Origin: Kribbella aluminosa
GTDB taxonomy: Bacteria; Actinomycetota; Actinomycetes; Propionibacteriales; Kribbellaceae
Assembly (NCBI RefSeq): GCF_017876295.1
Contig: NZ_JAGINT010000002.1
Coordinates: 3,658,001 to 3,722,000, forward strand
DNA length: 64,000 nt
Direction of reading: 5' to 3'
Part shown: piece by piece, positions 16,107-26,036 of the stretch
Numbering within the stretch: the stretch's first letter is position 1
Layout of the letters: the number at the start of each line of letters is the position of its first letter
Made by a program: the position numbers and the translations under genes
The notes under the pieces: model-generated
Told to the model about the DNA's origin: nothing
Databases searched by the model: none
The model's input: the letters and a program-made list of their open reading frames with translations, nothing else

Positions 16107-16802
16107 TCACCGGCCGCGCATGGCCTGGCGGGCACCCTTCAGACTTGTCGGCACCGGCCCCTTCGGCATCGGCACCTGCGGACGGACCGCGTCCAGCGCC
16201 TTCAGCCGCTGCAGCAGGTCGGTGATCTCGGACGGCTGCATGACCGCCGGCAGCTTCATCACGTGCTTGGTCAGCTTCCGGATGTCGATCTCACCCTCAC
16301 CCTGACCGGCGACGATCTGCGTCACCGGGGCCCCGCCGGCCACCCGGCTGTGCTTCTTCGCCTCGGCGGCCAGCAGGTTCTTCACCCGGCTGGCCTGGCC
16401 TTCGCCGACCAGCACGATCCCCGGCCGGCCGACCACGCGGTGCACGATGTCGGAGTTCTTCGTGACCGCGACCGCCGGCGTCACGTTCCAGCCCCGGCGG
16501 AGCGTCTGCAGCGCGGACGCGGCCGCACCGGCCTGGCCCTCGATCTGGCTGTAGGCCGCCTTCTCGACCTTGCGGCCGAAGATGATCGTCGTGGCCAGGA
16601 AGCCGACCGCGACACCGAGCGGGATCCACACCAGCAGCGGGCCGACGAGGAAGCCGCCCAGCACGGCCAGCGCGACGATACCGAGGAAGATCCCGGCGAG
16701 CACCAGTCCGACCTTCGGGTCGGACTTCCTGGTCATCTGGTAGGCCTGCAGGATCTGCTTCAGCCTGCTGGTCTTCTCCTCGGGGGCGTCGTTCTTGGCC
16801 AT
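16107..16802 (-). CDS. DUF4191 membrane protein
   Basis: A 231-residue protein with two adjacent membrane helices near residues 31-70 ('VGLVLAGIFLGIVALAVLGG' and the next), followed by a soluble domain with 'VGRPGIVLVGEGQASRVKNL'. Matches DUF4191, an actinobacterial family nearly always found beside lipA. It starts 15 bases after the lipA stop on the same strand and is probably co-transcribed with it. Function unknown. Confidence 0.92.
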   Translation of the reverse strand: MAKNDAPEEKTSRLKQILQAYQMTRKSDPKVGLVLAGIFLGIVALAVLGGFLVGPLLVWIPLGVAVGFLATTIIFGRKVEKAAYSQIEGQAGAAASALQTLRRGWNVTPAVAVTKNSDIVHRVVGRPGIVLVGEGQASRVKNLLAAEAKKHSRVAGGAPVTQIVAGQGEGEIDIRKLTKHVMKLPAVMQPSEITDLLQRLKALDAVRPQVPMPKGPVPTSLKGARQAMRGR

Positions 16803-16817
16803 CTCTACCCTGTCCTT

Positions 16818-17756
16818 TTATGCCTGAGCGGCGTTCATGCGTGAGTCGACCGCCTGACGGTACAGCCGCCCGGCGCGGTACGAGGACCGTACCAGCGGAC
16901 CGGACATGACCCCGGCGAATCCGATCTCCTGTGCCTCGGCGTCGAGCTCGACGAACTCCTCCGGCCTTACCCAGCGCTCGACCGGGTGGTGCCGGACCGA
17001 GGGCCGCAGGTACTGCGTGATCGTGATGATCTCGCAGCCGGCCGCGTGCAGGTCCTTGAGTGCCTGGCTGACCTCGTCACGGGTCTCGCCCATGCCGAGG
17101 ATCAGGTTCGACTTGGTGACCAGGCCGTAGTCGCGGGCCTGGGTGATGACGTCCAGCGACCGCTCGTAGCGGAAGCCGGGGCGGATCCGGCGGAAGATCC
17201 GCGGCACGGTCTCGACGTTGTGCGCGAACACCTCGGGCCGCGACGAGAACACCTCGGCGAGCTGCTCCGGTACGGCGTTGAAGTCCGGCGCGAGCATCTC
17301 GACGCCGGTGCCCGGGTTGAGCTCGTGGATCTGGCGGATGGTCTCGGCGTACAGCCAGGCGCCGCCGTCGTCCAGGTCGTCGCGGGCGACGCCGGTGACG
17401 GTCGCGTACCGCAGGCCCATCGTGCGGACCGACTCGGCGACGCGGCGCGGCTCGTCGCGGTCCAGGGCTTCGGGCTTGCCGGTGTCGATCTGGCAGAAGT
17501 CGCAGCGGCGGGTGCACTGGTCACCGCCGATCAGGAAGGTCGCCTCGCGGTCCTCCCAGCACTCGAAGATGTTCGGGCAGCCGGCTTCCTGGCACACCGT
17601 GTGCAGTCCTTCGGACTTCACGAGTTTCTGCAGCGCCTGGTACTCCGGGCCCATCCTGGCGCGGGTCTTGATCCACTCGGGTTTGCGCTCGATCGGGGTC
17701 TCCGCGTTGCGCACCTCGAGCCTGAGCAGTTTCCGTCCTTCTGGGGCGATCGTCAC
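16818..17756 (-). CDS. lipA: Lipoyl synthase (radical SAM)
   Basis: A 312-residue enzyme that inserts two sulfurs into octanoyl groups on lipoyl domains. The auxiliary cluster motif C-x4-C-x5-C is in '[12 protein letters not shown]' and the radical SAM motif C-x3-C-x2-C in 'CTRRCDFCQ'. The end contains the conserved Arg-Ser-Ser-Tyr ('VRSSYRAG'). GTG 17756 is preceded at 7 bases by TACCCT, suggesting a leaderless message. Its usual partner lipB lies 8.3 kb away here instead of next door; both serve the SucB lipoyl domains encoded at 31-33 kb. Confidence 0.97.
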   Translation of the reverse strand: MTIAPEGRKLLRLEVRNAETPIERKPEWIKTRARMGPEYQALQKLVKSEGLHTVCQEAGCPNIFECWEDREATFLIGGDQCTRRCDFCQIDTGKPEALDRDEPRRVAESVRTMGLRYATVTGVARDDLDDGGAWLYAETIRQIHELNPGTGVEMLAPDFNAVPEQLAEVFSSRPEVFAHNVETVPRIFRRIRPGFRYERSLDVITQARDYGLVTKSNLILGMGETRDEVSQALKDLHAAGCEIITITQYLRPSVRHHPVERWVRPEEFVELDAEAQEIGFAGVMSGPLVRSSYRAGRLYRQAVDSRMNAAQA

Positions 17757-17812
17757 GCGTCCAAGGGTACGCGCCGCCGCTCAGCAGCGTTCCACCCGTA
17801 GGCTGATGAGCT

Positions 17813-19183
17813 ATGTCCACCGTTGAGCTGCGTACGGATGCCGAACCGGGTACGCCGCCCGCGTCCGCTCCGGGATCCGGCGCTGGATCCGGTCCCGCGG
17901 TCCGCGGCTGGACCCGGCCGGCGCCGACGGCCCGCGAGCGGCGGAACGACGTACTGCTCGGTCTCGGGATGGCGGTCGCCGGGGTGTTCGGGACCGAGCT
18001 CGCCCGCGGCGGGTCACCGGTGCACGTCAGCCTCGGGATCGGCGGTGTCGAGCCGTACGTGCTGAGCGCCGCGGTCGCGTTGCCGCTGTGTTTCCGGCGC
18101 CGGTGGCCGATCCCGGTGCTGCTCGCGGTCGCGGTGCTGTTCATCGTGAACGGGCAGCGTGCGACGTTCGCGTTCAGCGGCAACCTGGTCACCCAGTCGA
18201 CGATGTTCATGGCCGTCTACGCGGCGGTCGCCTGGGCCCGCGACCGGCGGGTGATGAAGGCCGCGGTCGGGCTGGTGTTCGTCGCGATGTTCGGCTGGCT
18301 GACGCTGAACTTCGTCAAGGCGCTGCAGGCGAACACGCTCGCGGGACCGAACCACGGGTTGTTCTCGCCGTACGTCTCGAACGTGATGATCGCCCTCTCG
18401 CTGAACGTCCTGTACTTCTTCGGCGCGTACTTCTGGGGCCGTACGGCGTGGGCGACCGCGCGGCAGCGGTTCGAACTGGAACAACAGGCGACCGAGCTCG
18501 CCGCACAGCAGGAGGCGAACGCCCGGCGCGCGGTGATCGACGAACGGCTGCGGATCTCCCGCGAACTGCACGACGTGGTCGCGCACCACATCAGCAGCAT
18601 CGGCATCCAGGCCGGCGGTGCGCGCCGGGTGATGGACGCCGACCCGGCCGCGGCGAAGAACGCGCTGAACGTGATCGAGGACTCCAGCCGGAGCGCGGTG
18701 AACGAGATGCGCCAGCTGCTCGGCATGCTCCGCGCGGCCGATCCCGACCTCGACGTCGGTACGCCGGACCCGAAGGCGCCGCAGGCGGGCGCGGACCGGC
18801 TGCCGGCGCTGATCGCGGAGGCGAACGGGCTCGGCCTGGAGGTCGGGTTCCACCAGATCGGGGCGCCGGCCGAGCTGCCGAAGACGGTCTCGGTGTCGGT
18901 GTACCGGATCGCCCAGGAGGCGCTGTCGAACGTCCGCAAGCACTCGACCGCCCGCAGCGCACACCTCACGCTGCGTTACCTCGGTGACGCGGTGGAGCTG
19001 GAGGTCCTGGACGACGGCCGGCCCAAGCACGCGCCGGTCGGCAGCCGGCTCGGCCATGTCGGGATCCGCGAGCGGGTCGCGCTGCTCGGCGGCGAGAGCG
19101 AGATCGGCCCGCGACCCGTGGGAGGATTCCGGGTCCGGGTGCGGATCCCGTTGAAGAGCCCGATAGGAGTTGCAGGTGACTGA
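17813..19183 (+). CDS. Sensor histidine kinase, NarL/DesK class (HisKA_3)
   Basis: 456 residues. Five to six membrane helices occupy residues ~45-215. A HisKA_3 dimerisation helix follows with 'RISRELHDVVAHHISSIGIQ', whose His is the phosphorylation site, and then an HATPase region ('YRIAQEALSNVRKHSTA', 'VLDDGRP', 'GHVGIRERVALLGG'). The ATG at 17813 follows TAGGCT by 8 bases, a leaderless arrangement. The stop overlaps the start of the response regulator gene. The signal is unknown; the adjacent ABC exporter may be a target. Confidence 0.95.
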   Translation: MSTVELRTDAEPGTPPASAPGSGAGSGPAVRGWTRPAPTARERRNDVLLGLGMAVAGVFGTELARGGSPVHVSLGIGGVEPYVLSAAVALPLCFRRRWPIPVLLAVAVLFIVNGQRATFAFSGNLVTQSTMFMAVYAAVAWARDRRVMKAAVGLVFVAMFGWLTLNFVKALQANTLAGPNHGLFSPYVSNVMIALSLNVLYFFGAYFWGRTAWATARQRFELEQQATELAAQQEANARRAVIDERLRISRELHDVVAHHISSIGIQAGGARRVMDADPAAAKNALNVIEDSSRSAVNEMRQLLGMLRAADPDLDVGTPDPKAPQAGADRLPALIAEANGLGLEVGFHQIGAPAELPKTVSVSVYRIAQEALSNVRKHSTARSAHLTLRYLGDAVELEVLDDGRPKHAPVGSRLGHVGIRERVALLGGESEIGPRPVGGFRVRVRIPLKSPIGVAGD

Positions 19184-19847
19184 CCGGATGCGGGTACTGC
19201 TGGTGGACGATCAGGACCTGGTCCGGGCCGGGTTCCGGATGATCCTGTCCGTCGAGCAGGACATCGAGGTGGTCGGCGAGGCGTCCGACGGCGAGAAGGC
19301 GATCGAGCTGGCCCTCGCGCTGCGCCCGGACGTCGTACTGATGGACGTCCAGATGCCCGGCATGGACGGCATCACCGCGACCCAGCGGATCGTCGCCGAG
19401 GATGCGGGGAAGGTGGTCATCCTCACGACCTTCGACCGCGACGACTACCTGTTCGAATCGCTGGGGGCCGGGGCGAGCGGCTTCCTGCTCAAGAACACCG
19501 CGCCCGAGGACCTGGTCGAGGCGATCCAGATCGTCCACTCCGGGCACGCGCTGCTGGCGCCGGAGGTGACCCGGCGGGTCATCAAGCGGTTCGCCGGCGC
19601 CGGCGAGCGCGTGTACCGCCCGGACCTGCTGGCCGGGCTGACCGAGCGCGAACGCGAAGTGCTCGGCCTGATCGCCCGCGGCCTCACCAACACCGAGATC
19701 GCGGCCCAGCTGTACGTCGGTGAGGCGACCGTGAAGACGCACGTGTCCCGGGTGCTGCTGAAGCTCGGCCTGCGCGACCGCGTGCAGGCGGTCGTGTTCG
19801 CGTACGAATGCGGCCTTGTCACTCCTGGGGACGACGCCTCGGCCTGA
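19176..19847 (+). CDS. Response regulator, NarL/LuxR family
   Basis: 223 residues from GTG 19176, which has GGAG 7 bases upstream; TTG 19170 is also in frame but poorly placed. Receiver domain with acidic pair 'VDDQDLVR', phospho-acceptor Asp in 'VLMDVQMPGMDG' and Lys in 'LLKNTAP'. The C-terminal GerE helix-turn-helix is 'LTEREREVLGLIARGLTN' with 'VKTHVSRVLLKLGLRDR'. Translationally coupled to the kinase gene, its cognate partner. Confidence 0.95.
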   Translation: MTDRMRVLLVDDQDLVRAGFRMILSVEQDIEVVGEASDGEKAIELALALRPDVVLMDVQMPGMDGITATQRIVAEDAGKVVILTTFDRDDYLFESLGAGASGFLLKNTAPEDLVEAIQIVHSGHALLAPEVTRRVIKRFAGAGERVYRPDLLAGLTEREREVLGLIARGLTNTEIAAQLYVGEATVKTHVSRVLLKLGLRDRVQAVVFAYECGLVTPGDDASA

Positions 19848-19852
19848 TCGGT

Positions 19853-19941
19853 GGACCTGCGCGCATGCACAAGTCGCCCGAAGGCGACGACGCCCCGCGC
19901 GAGGCGGGCCCGGGACGACAGTTGTGCGTGCTTGCAGGTCC
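19853..19941. ncRNA. Branched structured intergenic element
   Basis: GGACCTGCGCGCATGCACAA (19853-19872) pairs with its partner at 19922-19941 at 17 of 20 positions. The ~49 bases enclosed fold into two further hairpins: GTCGCC-CGAA-GGCGAC (19873-19888), perfect with a tetraloop, and a GCCC/GGGC stem around 19892-19909. The result is a three-way junction. It lies between the response regulator and the ABC transporter. It may be a terminator, a cis-acting RNA or a small RNA; no family is recognised. Confidence 0.45.
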
Positions 19942-20067
19942 GCCGTGCGGATGACGCCCGTGATCACCCGCACGGGCGACGTGCGCCGAGAGCAGTCCTC
20001 ACTAGCTTGGTCATCGTCGGGCGGACCAGCCCGGCTGGGGGGCTGACCTTGATGGGAACGGTGACAC

Positions 20068-20949
20068 ATGCTGAGGGTGAGTGGACTCACCCGGCGGTTC
20101 GGTGATCATCTGGCGCTGGACGACGTGACCTTCGACGTCGTACCGGGACGGATGACCGGGTTCGTCGGGGCCAACGGGGCCGGGAAGACGACGACGATGC
20201 GGATCATCCTCGGCGTCCTGGCGGCGACGGCCGGCGAGGTGCGGTGGCAGGACGGCCCGCTGACGCACGGCGTCCGCCGTGACTTCGGGTACATGCCCGA
20301 GGAACGCGGCCTGTACCCGAAGATGAAGATCCGCGACCAGCTGGTGTTCTTCGGCCGGCTGCACGGGCTCGGCCCGGAGCGGGCTTCGGAGCGGACGGAC
20401 AAGTTGCTCGATCGGCTCGGGCTGGGCGAGCGCGCCACCGACGTACTCGAGACCCTCTCGCTCGGCAACCAGCAGCGGGTGCAGATCGCGGCTGCGCTGG
20501 TGCACGAGCCGATCGCGCTGGTCCTCGACGAGCCGTTCAGCGGGCTCGACCCGCTCGCCGTCGACGCGATGGTCGACCTGCTCCGTGAGGAGGTCACACC
20601 CGAGGTGCCGGTGCTGTTCTCCAGCCACCAGCTCGATCTGGTGGAGCGGCTCTGCGACGACCTCGTCGTACTGTCCCGCGGCAAGGTGGTCGCGGCCGGG
20701 TCGGTCGCGGAGCTGTCGGCCGGGTCCGCGGCGACGTACCGCCTGGTGGTGGACGGGGACGCGGGCTGGCTGCGGGACCTGCGCGGGGTCCAGGTGCGGG
20801 ACGTGGCCGGCGGTACGGCGCTGTTCGACGTGCTGGACGCGGAGCTGGAGCAGAAGATCCTTCAAGAGGCGATCAGCCGCGGCCGGGTGCTGGAGTTCGG
20901 CCCGGAGCGGGTGGCGCTGAGTGACGTCTTCCGGGAGGCGACCCGATGA
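20068..20949 (+). CDS. ABC transporter ATP-binding protein (ABC-2 / NatA type)
   Basis: 293 residues. Walker A 'GANGAGKTTTM', the signature region 'LSLGNQQRVQIAAAL' and Walker B 'LVLDEPFSGLDP' are followed by the switch His in 'FSSHQLDLVERL'; the C-terminal ~75 residues are an exporter-type extension. ATGA overlap couples it to the permease gene. Substrate unknown; with the NatB-like permease it forms a probable sodium- or drug-efflux system, and the adjacent two-component pair may control it. Confidence 0.93.
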   Translation: MLRVSGLTRRFGDHLALDDVTFDVVPGRMTGFVGANGAGKTTTMRIILGVLAATAGEVRWQDGPLTHGVRRDFGYMPEERGLYPKMKIRDQLVFFGRLHGLGPERASERTDKLLDRLGLGERATDVLETLSLGNQQRVQIAAALVHEPIALVLDEPFSGLDPLAVDAMVDLLREEVTPEVPVLFSSHQLDLVERLCDDLVVLSRGKVVAAGSVAELSAGSAATYRLVVDGDAGWLRDLRGVQVRDVAGGTALFDVLDAELEQKILQEAISRGRVLEFGPERVALSDVFREATR

Positions 20950-22112
20950 ACGTAGTCGACAGGCCGTGGGTGCTGATCGCCGAGCGCGAGATCAGCACGA
21001 AGCTGCGGGACAAGACGTTCGTCGGCTCGACCGTGGTGATGCTGCTGATCGTGATGGCCGCGACCATCCTGCCGGCGCTACTGGTCGGCAAGGGCAGCGC
21101 GTCGAAGATCGGCGTCATCGACGACTCGGCCGCGAGGGTGGTGCAGCAGGCGTCGACCACCGTCGGCGGCAAGGGGTACGACGTGGTCCGGCTGACCGGT
21201 CGCCCGGCCGCGGAGAAGGCGATCACCGACGGCGACGTCAAGGCTGCGCTGCTGCCCGGCGCCGACGGGTACGTCGTACTCGGCAAGGACCAGGTCGACA
21301 GCGGTATCGAGAGCGCGCTGCGGGAAGCCGCGTCGACGATCGGTACCGCGGCGAACGCGGCCAAGGCCGGGTTAACCCCGGCCGAGCTGCACGCCGGGAC
21401 GAAGGTCGAGGTCAGCCTGCTGAAACCCGGACCGCTGCCGGATCTGGTGTCGCACTTCGTCAACATCGGGCTGGCGCTGGTGTTCTACATGACCGCGCTC
21501 GGGTTCGGCATGATGATCGCGCAGAGCGTGGTGCAGGAGAAGGAGAGCCGGGTCGTCGAGATCCTGGCCGCCGCGGTACCGATCCGGGCACTGCTGTGGG
21601 GCAAGGTGCTCGGCAACACGGTGCTGGCGCTCGCGCAGATCGTGGTGATCGCCGGGGCGTCGCTGATCGGGTTGCTGGCCACCGACCAGGCCGCCGTACT
21701 CGAGGTGATCGCGCCGGTCGCCGGCTGGTTCGTCGTGTTCTTCGTCCTCGGGTTCGTCGCGCTCGCCGGGCTGTGGGCGGTCGCCGGATCATTGGCCACG
21801 CGGCAGGAGGACCTCGGGTCGACCACGCTGCCCGGGCAGATGATCCTGATGGTCCCGTTCTTCTTCTCGGTGTTCGCGGGTACGTCGGCCAAGACGATCG
21901 CGTCGTTCGTCCCGATCGCGTCGTCGATGTCGATGCCGGGGCGGATGCTCACCGAGGACGTGCCGATCTGGCAGCCGCTGGTCGCGATCGCAATCCTGCT
22001 GGCCACCACGGTGCTGATCGTCCGGCTGGGCGCCCGGCTGTACGAGCGGACACTGCTGCAGACCGGCCGCCGGCTCGGCTACCGAGAGGCGCTCGCGCTC
22101 AAGGCGTCGTAG
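20946..22112 (+). CDS. ABC-2 type permease (NatB-like)
   Basis: 388 residues. One N-terminal helix ('STVVMLLIVMAATILPALL') is followed by a ~130-residue extracytoplasmic domain and then five or more helices, with 'QEKESRVVEILAAAVPIRAL', the amphipathic segment typical of NatB/YhaP-type permeases. Coupled to the ATPase gene by a 4-base overlap. Exports an unknown substrate. Confidence 0.9.
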   Translation: MNVVDRPWVLIAEREISTKLRDKTFVGSTVVMLLIVMAATILPALLVGKGSASKIGVIDDSAARVVQQASTTVGGKGYDVVRLTGRPAAEKAITDGDVKAALLPGADGYVVLGKDQVDSGIESALREAASTIGTAANAAKAGLTPAELHAGTKVEVSLLKPGPLPDLVSHFVNIGLALVFYMTALGFGMMIAQSVVQEKESRVVEILAAAVPIRALLWGKVLGNTVLALAQIVVIAGASLIGLLATDQAAVLEVIAPVAGWFVVFFVLGFVALAGLWAVAGSLATRQEDLGSTTLPGQMILMVPFFFSVFAGTSAKTIASFVPIASSMSMPGRMLTEDVPIWQPLVAIAILLATTVLIVRLGARLYERTLLQTGRRLGYREALALKAS

Positions 22113-22118
22113 GACATC

Positions 22119-22162
22119 GTCACAACCGGGCCCGGCGTTACAGGGGAGGGCCCGGCTGTGAC
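22119..22162 (+). terminator. Terminator-like hairpin after the ABC exporter operon
   Basis: GTCACAACCGGGCCC (22119-22133) pairs with GGGCCCGGCTGTGAC (22148-22162): 15 bp with one G-U pair and a 14-base loop. It lies 7 bases after the permease stop codon. No T-run follows, common in high-GC genomes. Confidence 0.7.
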
Positions 22163-22221
22163 GAAACCGCAATGTAGGTCGCCTGTGAGCTGTGCGTGGA
22201 CCTCGACTACGGTCTCAACGC

Positions 22222-23184
22222 ATGAACGTCGAGCTGCGCCACCTGCGGGTGGTGGTCCTGGTGGCAGAAGCGGGGTCCGTCGGACGGGCCGCCCGCTGGC
22301 TCAAGGTCAGCCAGCCGAGCCTGACCGCGCAGCTGAAGCGGATCGAGGCCGCGTTCGGGGGAGAGCTCTTCGAACGCTCGCGGACCGGCGTGACCCCGAC
22401 CCCGTTGGGGCGGTACGCCGTCGACCGCGCGCGGGCCATCCTGGTCGACGTCGACCACCTGTCCGCGACCGTGTCCGCGATGACCGCCGTCGAGTCGTCC
22501 GCGGTCCGGCTCGGCGGGTTCCCGACCGCGCCGATGTCCGGGATCGCGGCCCGGCTCCGCTCGCACGGCGAGATCGAGCAGGTCAGCATCGAGGTCGAGT
22601 GGTCGTCGAGTGTCCTGTTGCAGCAGCTGGAGAGCGGGCGGCTGGACTTCGCGCTGCTGCGGGAGTTCCCCGGGTTCGAGCTCCGGCTGCCGTCCGGCGT
22701 CGAGGCGACCACGGTCATCGAGTCCGAGTCGGCGTACGTCGCGCTGTCCGCGGACCACCCGGTGGCCGTCCGGACGCGCGGTGAGATCGAACTCGCGGCG
22801 CTCTGCGACGAGGAGTGGATCGGGGAACCGCCGGACGACAGCGGGTTCCACGTGCTGTTCCGGGCGGCTTGTGAGGCGGCCGGGTTCCAGCCGCGGGTGG
22901 AGCATCACTCGGTGGACACGTCGGTGCTGATGGGGTTCGTGACCAGCGGGCAGGGCGTGGCGTTGATCTCGCCCACGTCGTACCGGATGCTGTCCTCGGA
23001 CGTCACCACGCGGATGCTGGTGGGGGACCCGATCCACCGGAAGCTGGTGCTTGCCTGGAGCACGGACTCACCGCGGGCGCAGATCGCCGGAGACGTGCTG
23101 AAGATGGCGAGTACGGCGTACACGGAGGCGATCACGGAGCATGCGCGGCGGGGGGAGCACCCGCAGCGCATGCATGTCGCGTAG
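22222..23184 (+). CDS. LysR family transcriptional regulator
   Basis: 320 residues. The N-terminal winged helix-turn-helix is 'AEAGSVGRAARWLKVSQPSL' with 'LFERSRTGVTPTPLGRYAVD'. The effector-binding domain follows and ends in an unusual basic tail. The ATG at 22222 is preferred over the upstream start because TACGGT lies 8 bases before it, a leaderless arrangement. Its target is not evident; the neighbours are a transporter operon on one side and a convergent membrane protein on the other. Confidence 0.93.
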   Translation: MNVELRHLRVVVLVAEAGSVGRAARWLKVSQPSLTAQLKRIEAAFGGELFERSRTGVTPTPLGRYAVDRARAILVDVDHLSATVSAMTAVESSAVRLGGFPTAPMSGIAARLRSHGEIEQVSIEVEWSSSVLLQQLESGRLDFALLREFPGFELRLPSGVEATTVIESESAYVALSADHPVAVRTRGEIELAALCDEEWIGEPPDDSGFHVLFRAACEAAGFQPRVEHHSVDTSVLMGFVTSGQGVALISPTSYRMLSSDVTTRMLVGDPIHRKLVLAWSTDSPRAQIAGDVLKMASTAYTEAITEHARRGEHPQRMHVA

Positions 23185-23187
23185 CTA

Positions 23188-24396
23188 CTAGGCCGGCTTG
23201 ACGGCCGGATTCTCGAACGCGGCCAGGAAGAACTCGCCGGTGTCCTCGGGGTCCTCCATCCGCTCCCGGTACTGCGAACCCATCTGCTCCTTGGGAGTGA
23301 CCTTGGGGGCCACGGCCTGCTCGCCCACCGACTTCTGCTTGACCACAGGACCAGGCTCCTCCACCGACGTCGCCTCCTGCTTCGCCGCCGGCTTCTCCTT
23401 GGCTACGGGAGCCGCGGGCTGTGCCGGCTCTTCCGTGGCTACGGGAGCCGCGGGCTGTGCCGGCTCCTCCTCAGCCACCTGGGCTGCCGGTTCTTCGTGC
23501 CGCTGCTCGGCTGCGGAGGCCGCGGGCTTGTCGTGCTGCTGCTCGTCCGCGGGGGCTGCCGGCTGCTCCACCTTCGGCTCCTCGTCCACGGGAGCTGCGG
23601 GCTGTGGCGCCTCCTCCTCAGCGACCGGGGCTGCCGGCGCTTCGTGCTGCTGCTCGGCGACTGGGGTCGCAGGCTCCTCCGGCTGTGCCTCGGGGGTGGG
23701 TGCGACGACCGTCTGCTCGTCGGACTGGTTGCTCTCGGCATCCGGCGCCGGGAACTGGCGCGTGTTGTCGTACCCCGCGGCCCCACCGACCGGGAACTGC
23801 CGGGTCTGCTCGTCCGCCTGGTTCCGCGGCTGCACCGGCTCCGGCTCGTCGAACAGGTCGTCGTACGAGCTGTGGCTCTGGTACGGCACCGGCTCCTGAT
23901 AGGAGCCTCCGGCAACCGGGTACACGGCAGCGACGTCCGCCTCCTGCTGCGCCTGCGCCGACTCCTGCTCGCGCTGGAGCCGCTCGGCCTCGACCCGCTC
24001 ACGCCGCCGCCGCTGGACTCCGCGGACGATCAGCTGGACGGCGTACACCAGCGAGATCACCCCGAGGACCGGCACGACCCCGTTCAGTGTGTACTGCTTC
24101 AACCCGTCGATCATCCCGTTGGTGACACCGGGGACGCTGTTCAGGAAGTTCGTGGTCCGGTTCGGGATCCAGAGCCAGCAGTAGACCAGGGTGCCGAAGG
24201 CGGCGAACGCCCCGAGCGCGCCGGCGCCGGAGAAGTACGACACGACGGCCCAGAAGATCAGCGCGCCGATGCCGAAGGCGAGCGCCATCTCCTTCGCGTT
24301 CAGCTCGATACCACCCGGCGCCGCGAGCACCCCGAAAACGGCCGGTCCGGCCAGAGCAACGGCTACGCCGAGCAAGAACCCAAGAATTTTGGACAC
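23188..24396 (-). CDS. Membrane protein with long Ala/Pro/Glu-rich repeat tail
   Basis: 402 residues from GTG 24396, which follows TACCTT by 6 bases (leaderless); a longer frame to 24528 reads non-coding sequence. Four membrane helices lie in residues ~5-125, then a basic segment and a short coiled coil rich in Gln and Glu, then ~200 residues of disordered repeats such as 'EEPAQPAAPVAT'. A 36-base unit is tandemly duplicated at 23401-23460. Acidic Pro-rich tails of this type are common in actinobacterial cell-envelope proteins. No family assigned. Confidence 0.75.
   Translation of the reverse strand: MSKILGFLLGVAVALAGPAVFGVLAAPGGIELNAKEMALAFGIGALIFWAVVSYFSGAGALGAFAAFGTLVYCWLWIPNRTTNFLNSVPGVTNGMIDGLKQYTLNGVVPVLGVISLVYAVQLIVRGVQRRRRERVEAERLQREQESAQAQQEADVAAVYPVAGGSYQEPVPYQSHSSYDDLFDEPEPVQPRNQADEQTRQFPVGGAAGYDNTRQFPAPDAESNQSDEQTVVAPTPEAQPEEPATPVAEQQHEAPAAPVAEEEAPQPAAPVDEEPKVEQPAAPADEQQHDKPAASAAEQRHEEPAAQVAEEEPAQPAAPVATEEPAQPAAPVAKEKPAAKQEATSVEEPGPVVKQKSVGEQAVAPKVTPKEQMGSQYRERMEDPEDTGEFFLAAFENPAVKPA
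23401..23468. repeat. 36-base tandem repeat in the Pro/Ala tail
   Basis: The unit beginning GGCTACGGGAGCCGCGGGCT starts at 23401 and again at 23437, encoding a 12-residue repeat. Confidence 0.8.
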
Positions 24397-24656
24397 AACC
24401 CCAAGGTAGCGACGAACAGCCGTCACACCCCGCAGACACTTCGGCACCAAACGGATAGGCAACCCCTTCCCTGGGCTGTTCCCGTGGCCCGTCCTTACGA
24501 ACACCGCACCTGGATCACCTGGCCGCACAGGGCGTTCCGGTGAGACGCCTCTGGTGCAACGGCTGGATGCTGGGTTGAGATTGCTGCTGGACCCGGATGT
24601 GACCGATGCCCGCGCGAAGGCGGATCAGGCCGCGCGTCTCTCGAGAGGATGAGCTG

Positions 24657-26036
24657 TTGCCCGCTCCGAACATTCTGCTGATCGTTTCCGACGACCATGG
24701 GTACGCCGATCGCGGCGGGCTCGGGGTGCACTCCGACGTACAGACACCGGCCCTTGACCGGCTGGCAGCGGAGGGCGTGACCTGCACCGACGCGTATGTG
24801 ACAGCACCGATCTGCAGCCCGTCGCGGGCGTCGATCATCTCCGGCCGGTACCAGCAGCGATGGGGCGGCCAATGGTTCGACTCGGCCGCGTTCCCGCCGG
24901 ACGACGTACCGACGCTGGCCGAGGTACTGCGCCACCAGGGCTACCGGACCGGGTACTTCGGCAAGGTGCACTACGGGAAAGAGGACGTGGGGGACAGGGC
25001 GTGCCCACCCCACCACGGCTTCGAGGAGACGCTCTACGGGCTGGCCGGGCAGTCGTTCGGGCGGCTGAACTACCTGCACCACTCTGACGACGCGGTGGAG
25101 TCGTACGGACAGCCCGCCGCACACCACATGGCGGTGCAGCCGCTGCTGTCGGGTGATGAGCCCGTTGAGCACGAGGGCTTCCTGACCGCGGAGTTCGGCC
25201 GGCGCGCGACGGAGTTCATCGGCGCGGACGACGAACGGCCGTACTTCTGCATGGTGGCGTTCAACGCAGTACACAACTTCTGCTGGCAGTTGCCCGAGTC
25301 CGAGCTGAAGGCCCGCGGCCTGCCCGCGTTCCGCGACTGGTCCCCGGAAGCGGACGGCCCGTTCATGGAGTGGTACGACGACGTGATCGTGCCGAACCTG
25401 CCGCACGGCCGCGAGTACTACCTGGCGCAGCTGGAGCTGATGGACGCCGAGATCGGGCGGCTGCTCGACGCGGCGGGTGACGACACGATCGTCGTGTACG
25501 TGACGGACAACGGCGGCTCGACCTGCAACTTCGGCGACAACTCGCCGCTGCGCGGGACGAAGTACACGCTCTGGGACGGTGGCATCCGGATCCCGATGCT
25601 CTGGCGCTGGCCTGGGCAGATGCCGGCGGGTCGCCGTACGGACGCACTGGTCAGCACGCTCGACCTGGTACCCACGCTCGCGGCAGCGGCCGGTGCAACG
25701 GTTGACGGTACGGACGGTGTCGACATCCTGCCGGTGCTGACCGGGGTGGGCGACGTCGCACACGAGAACCTGCACTGGGACTGCGGATTCCAGTGGGCGG
25801 TTCGGTCGGGCGACTGGAAGCTCAGCTGGGTCGACGACAACGCCAGCACCCGGCATCTGCGTGACTACGAGCACGCGCCGATGGGGGAAGGCTGGTTCCT
25901 CGCGAACCTCGCCGACGACATCGGCGAACAGCGGAACGAGCTGTCAGCGCAACCGGAGGTCGCCGCCCGGCTCCGCGCGCTGCACGCCGACTGGCGCGCA
26001 GCCGTCGGGCTGGAGCCTCAGACCGTCAACCCGTAG
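24657..26036 (+). CDS. Type I sulfatase / arylsulfatase family hydrolase
   Basis: 459 residues. '[11 protein letters not shown]' is the formylglycine site (Cys-type C-x-P-S-R). Metal ligands are in '[10 protein letters not shown]' and 'YVTDNGG', and 'GYFGKVHYG' fits the substrate-side Lys/His. It hydrolyses a sulfate ester, probably of a sugar or aryl compound. TTG 24657 has AGAGGA 9 bases upstream; an ATG at 24606 in the same frame is possible but lacks a ribosome site. No maturase gene is nearby. No signal peptide is clear. It overlaps the convergent lipB by 19 bases. Confidence 0.9.
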   Translation: MPAPNILLIVSDDHGYADRGGLGVHSDVQTPALDRLAAEGVTCTDAYVTAPICSPSRASIISGRYQQRWGGQWFDSAAFPPDDVPTLAEVLRHQGYRTGYFGKVHYGKEDVGDRACPPHHGFEETLYGLAGQSFGRLNYLHHSDDAVESYGQPAAHHMAVQPLLSGDEPVEHEGFLTAEFGRRATEFIGADDERPYFCMVAFNAVHNFCWQLPESELKARGLPAFRDWSPEADGPFMEWYDDVIVPNLPHGREYYLAQLELMDAEIGRLLDAAGDDTIVVYVTDNGGSTCNFGDNSPLRGTKYTLWDGGIRIPMLWRWPGQMPAGRRTDALVSTLDLVPTLAAAAGATVDGTDGVDILPVLTGVGDVAHENLHWDCGFQWAVRSGDWKLSWVDDNASTRHLRDYEHAPMGEGWFLANLADDIGEQRNELSAQPEVAARLRALHADWRAAVGLEPQTVNP

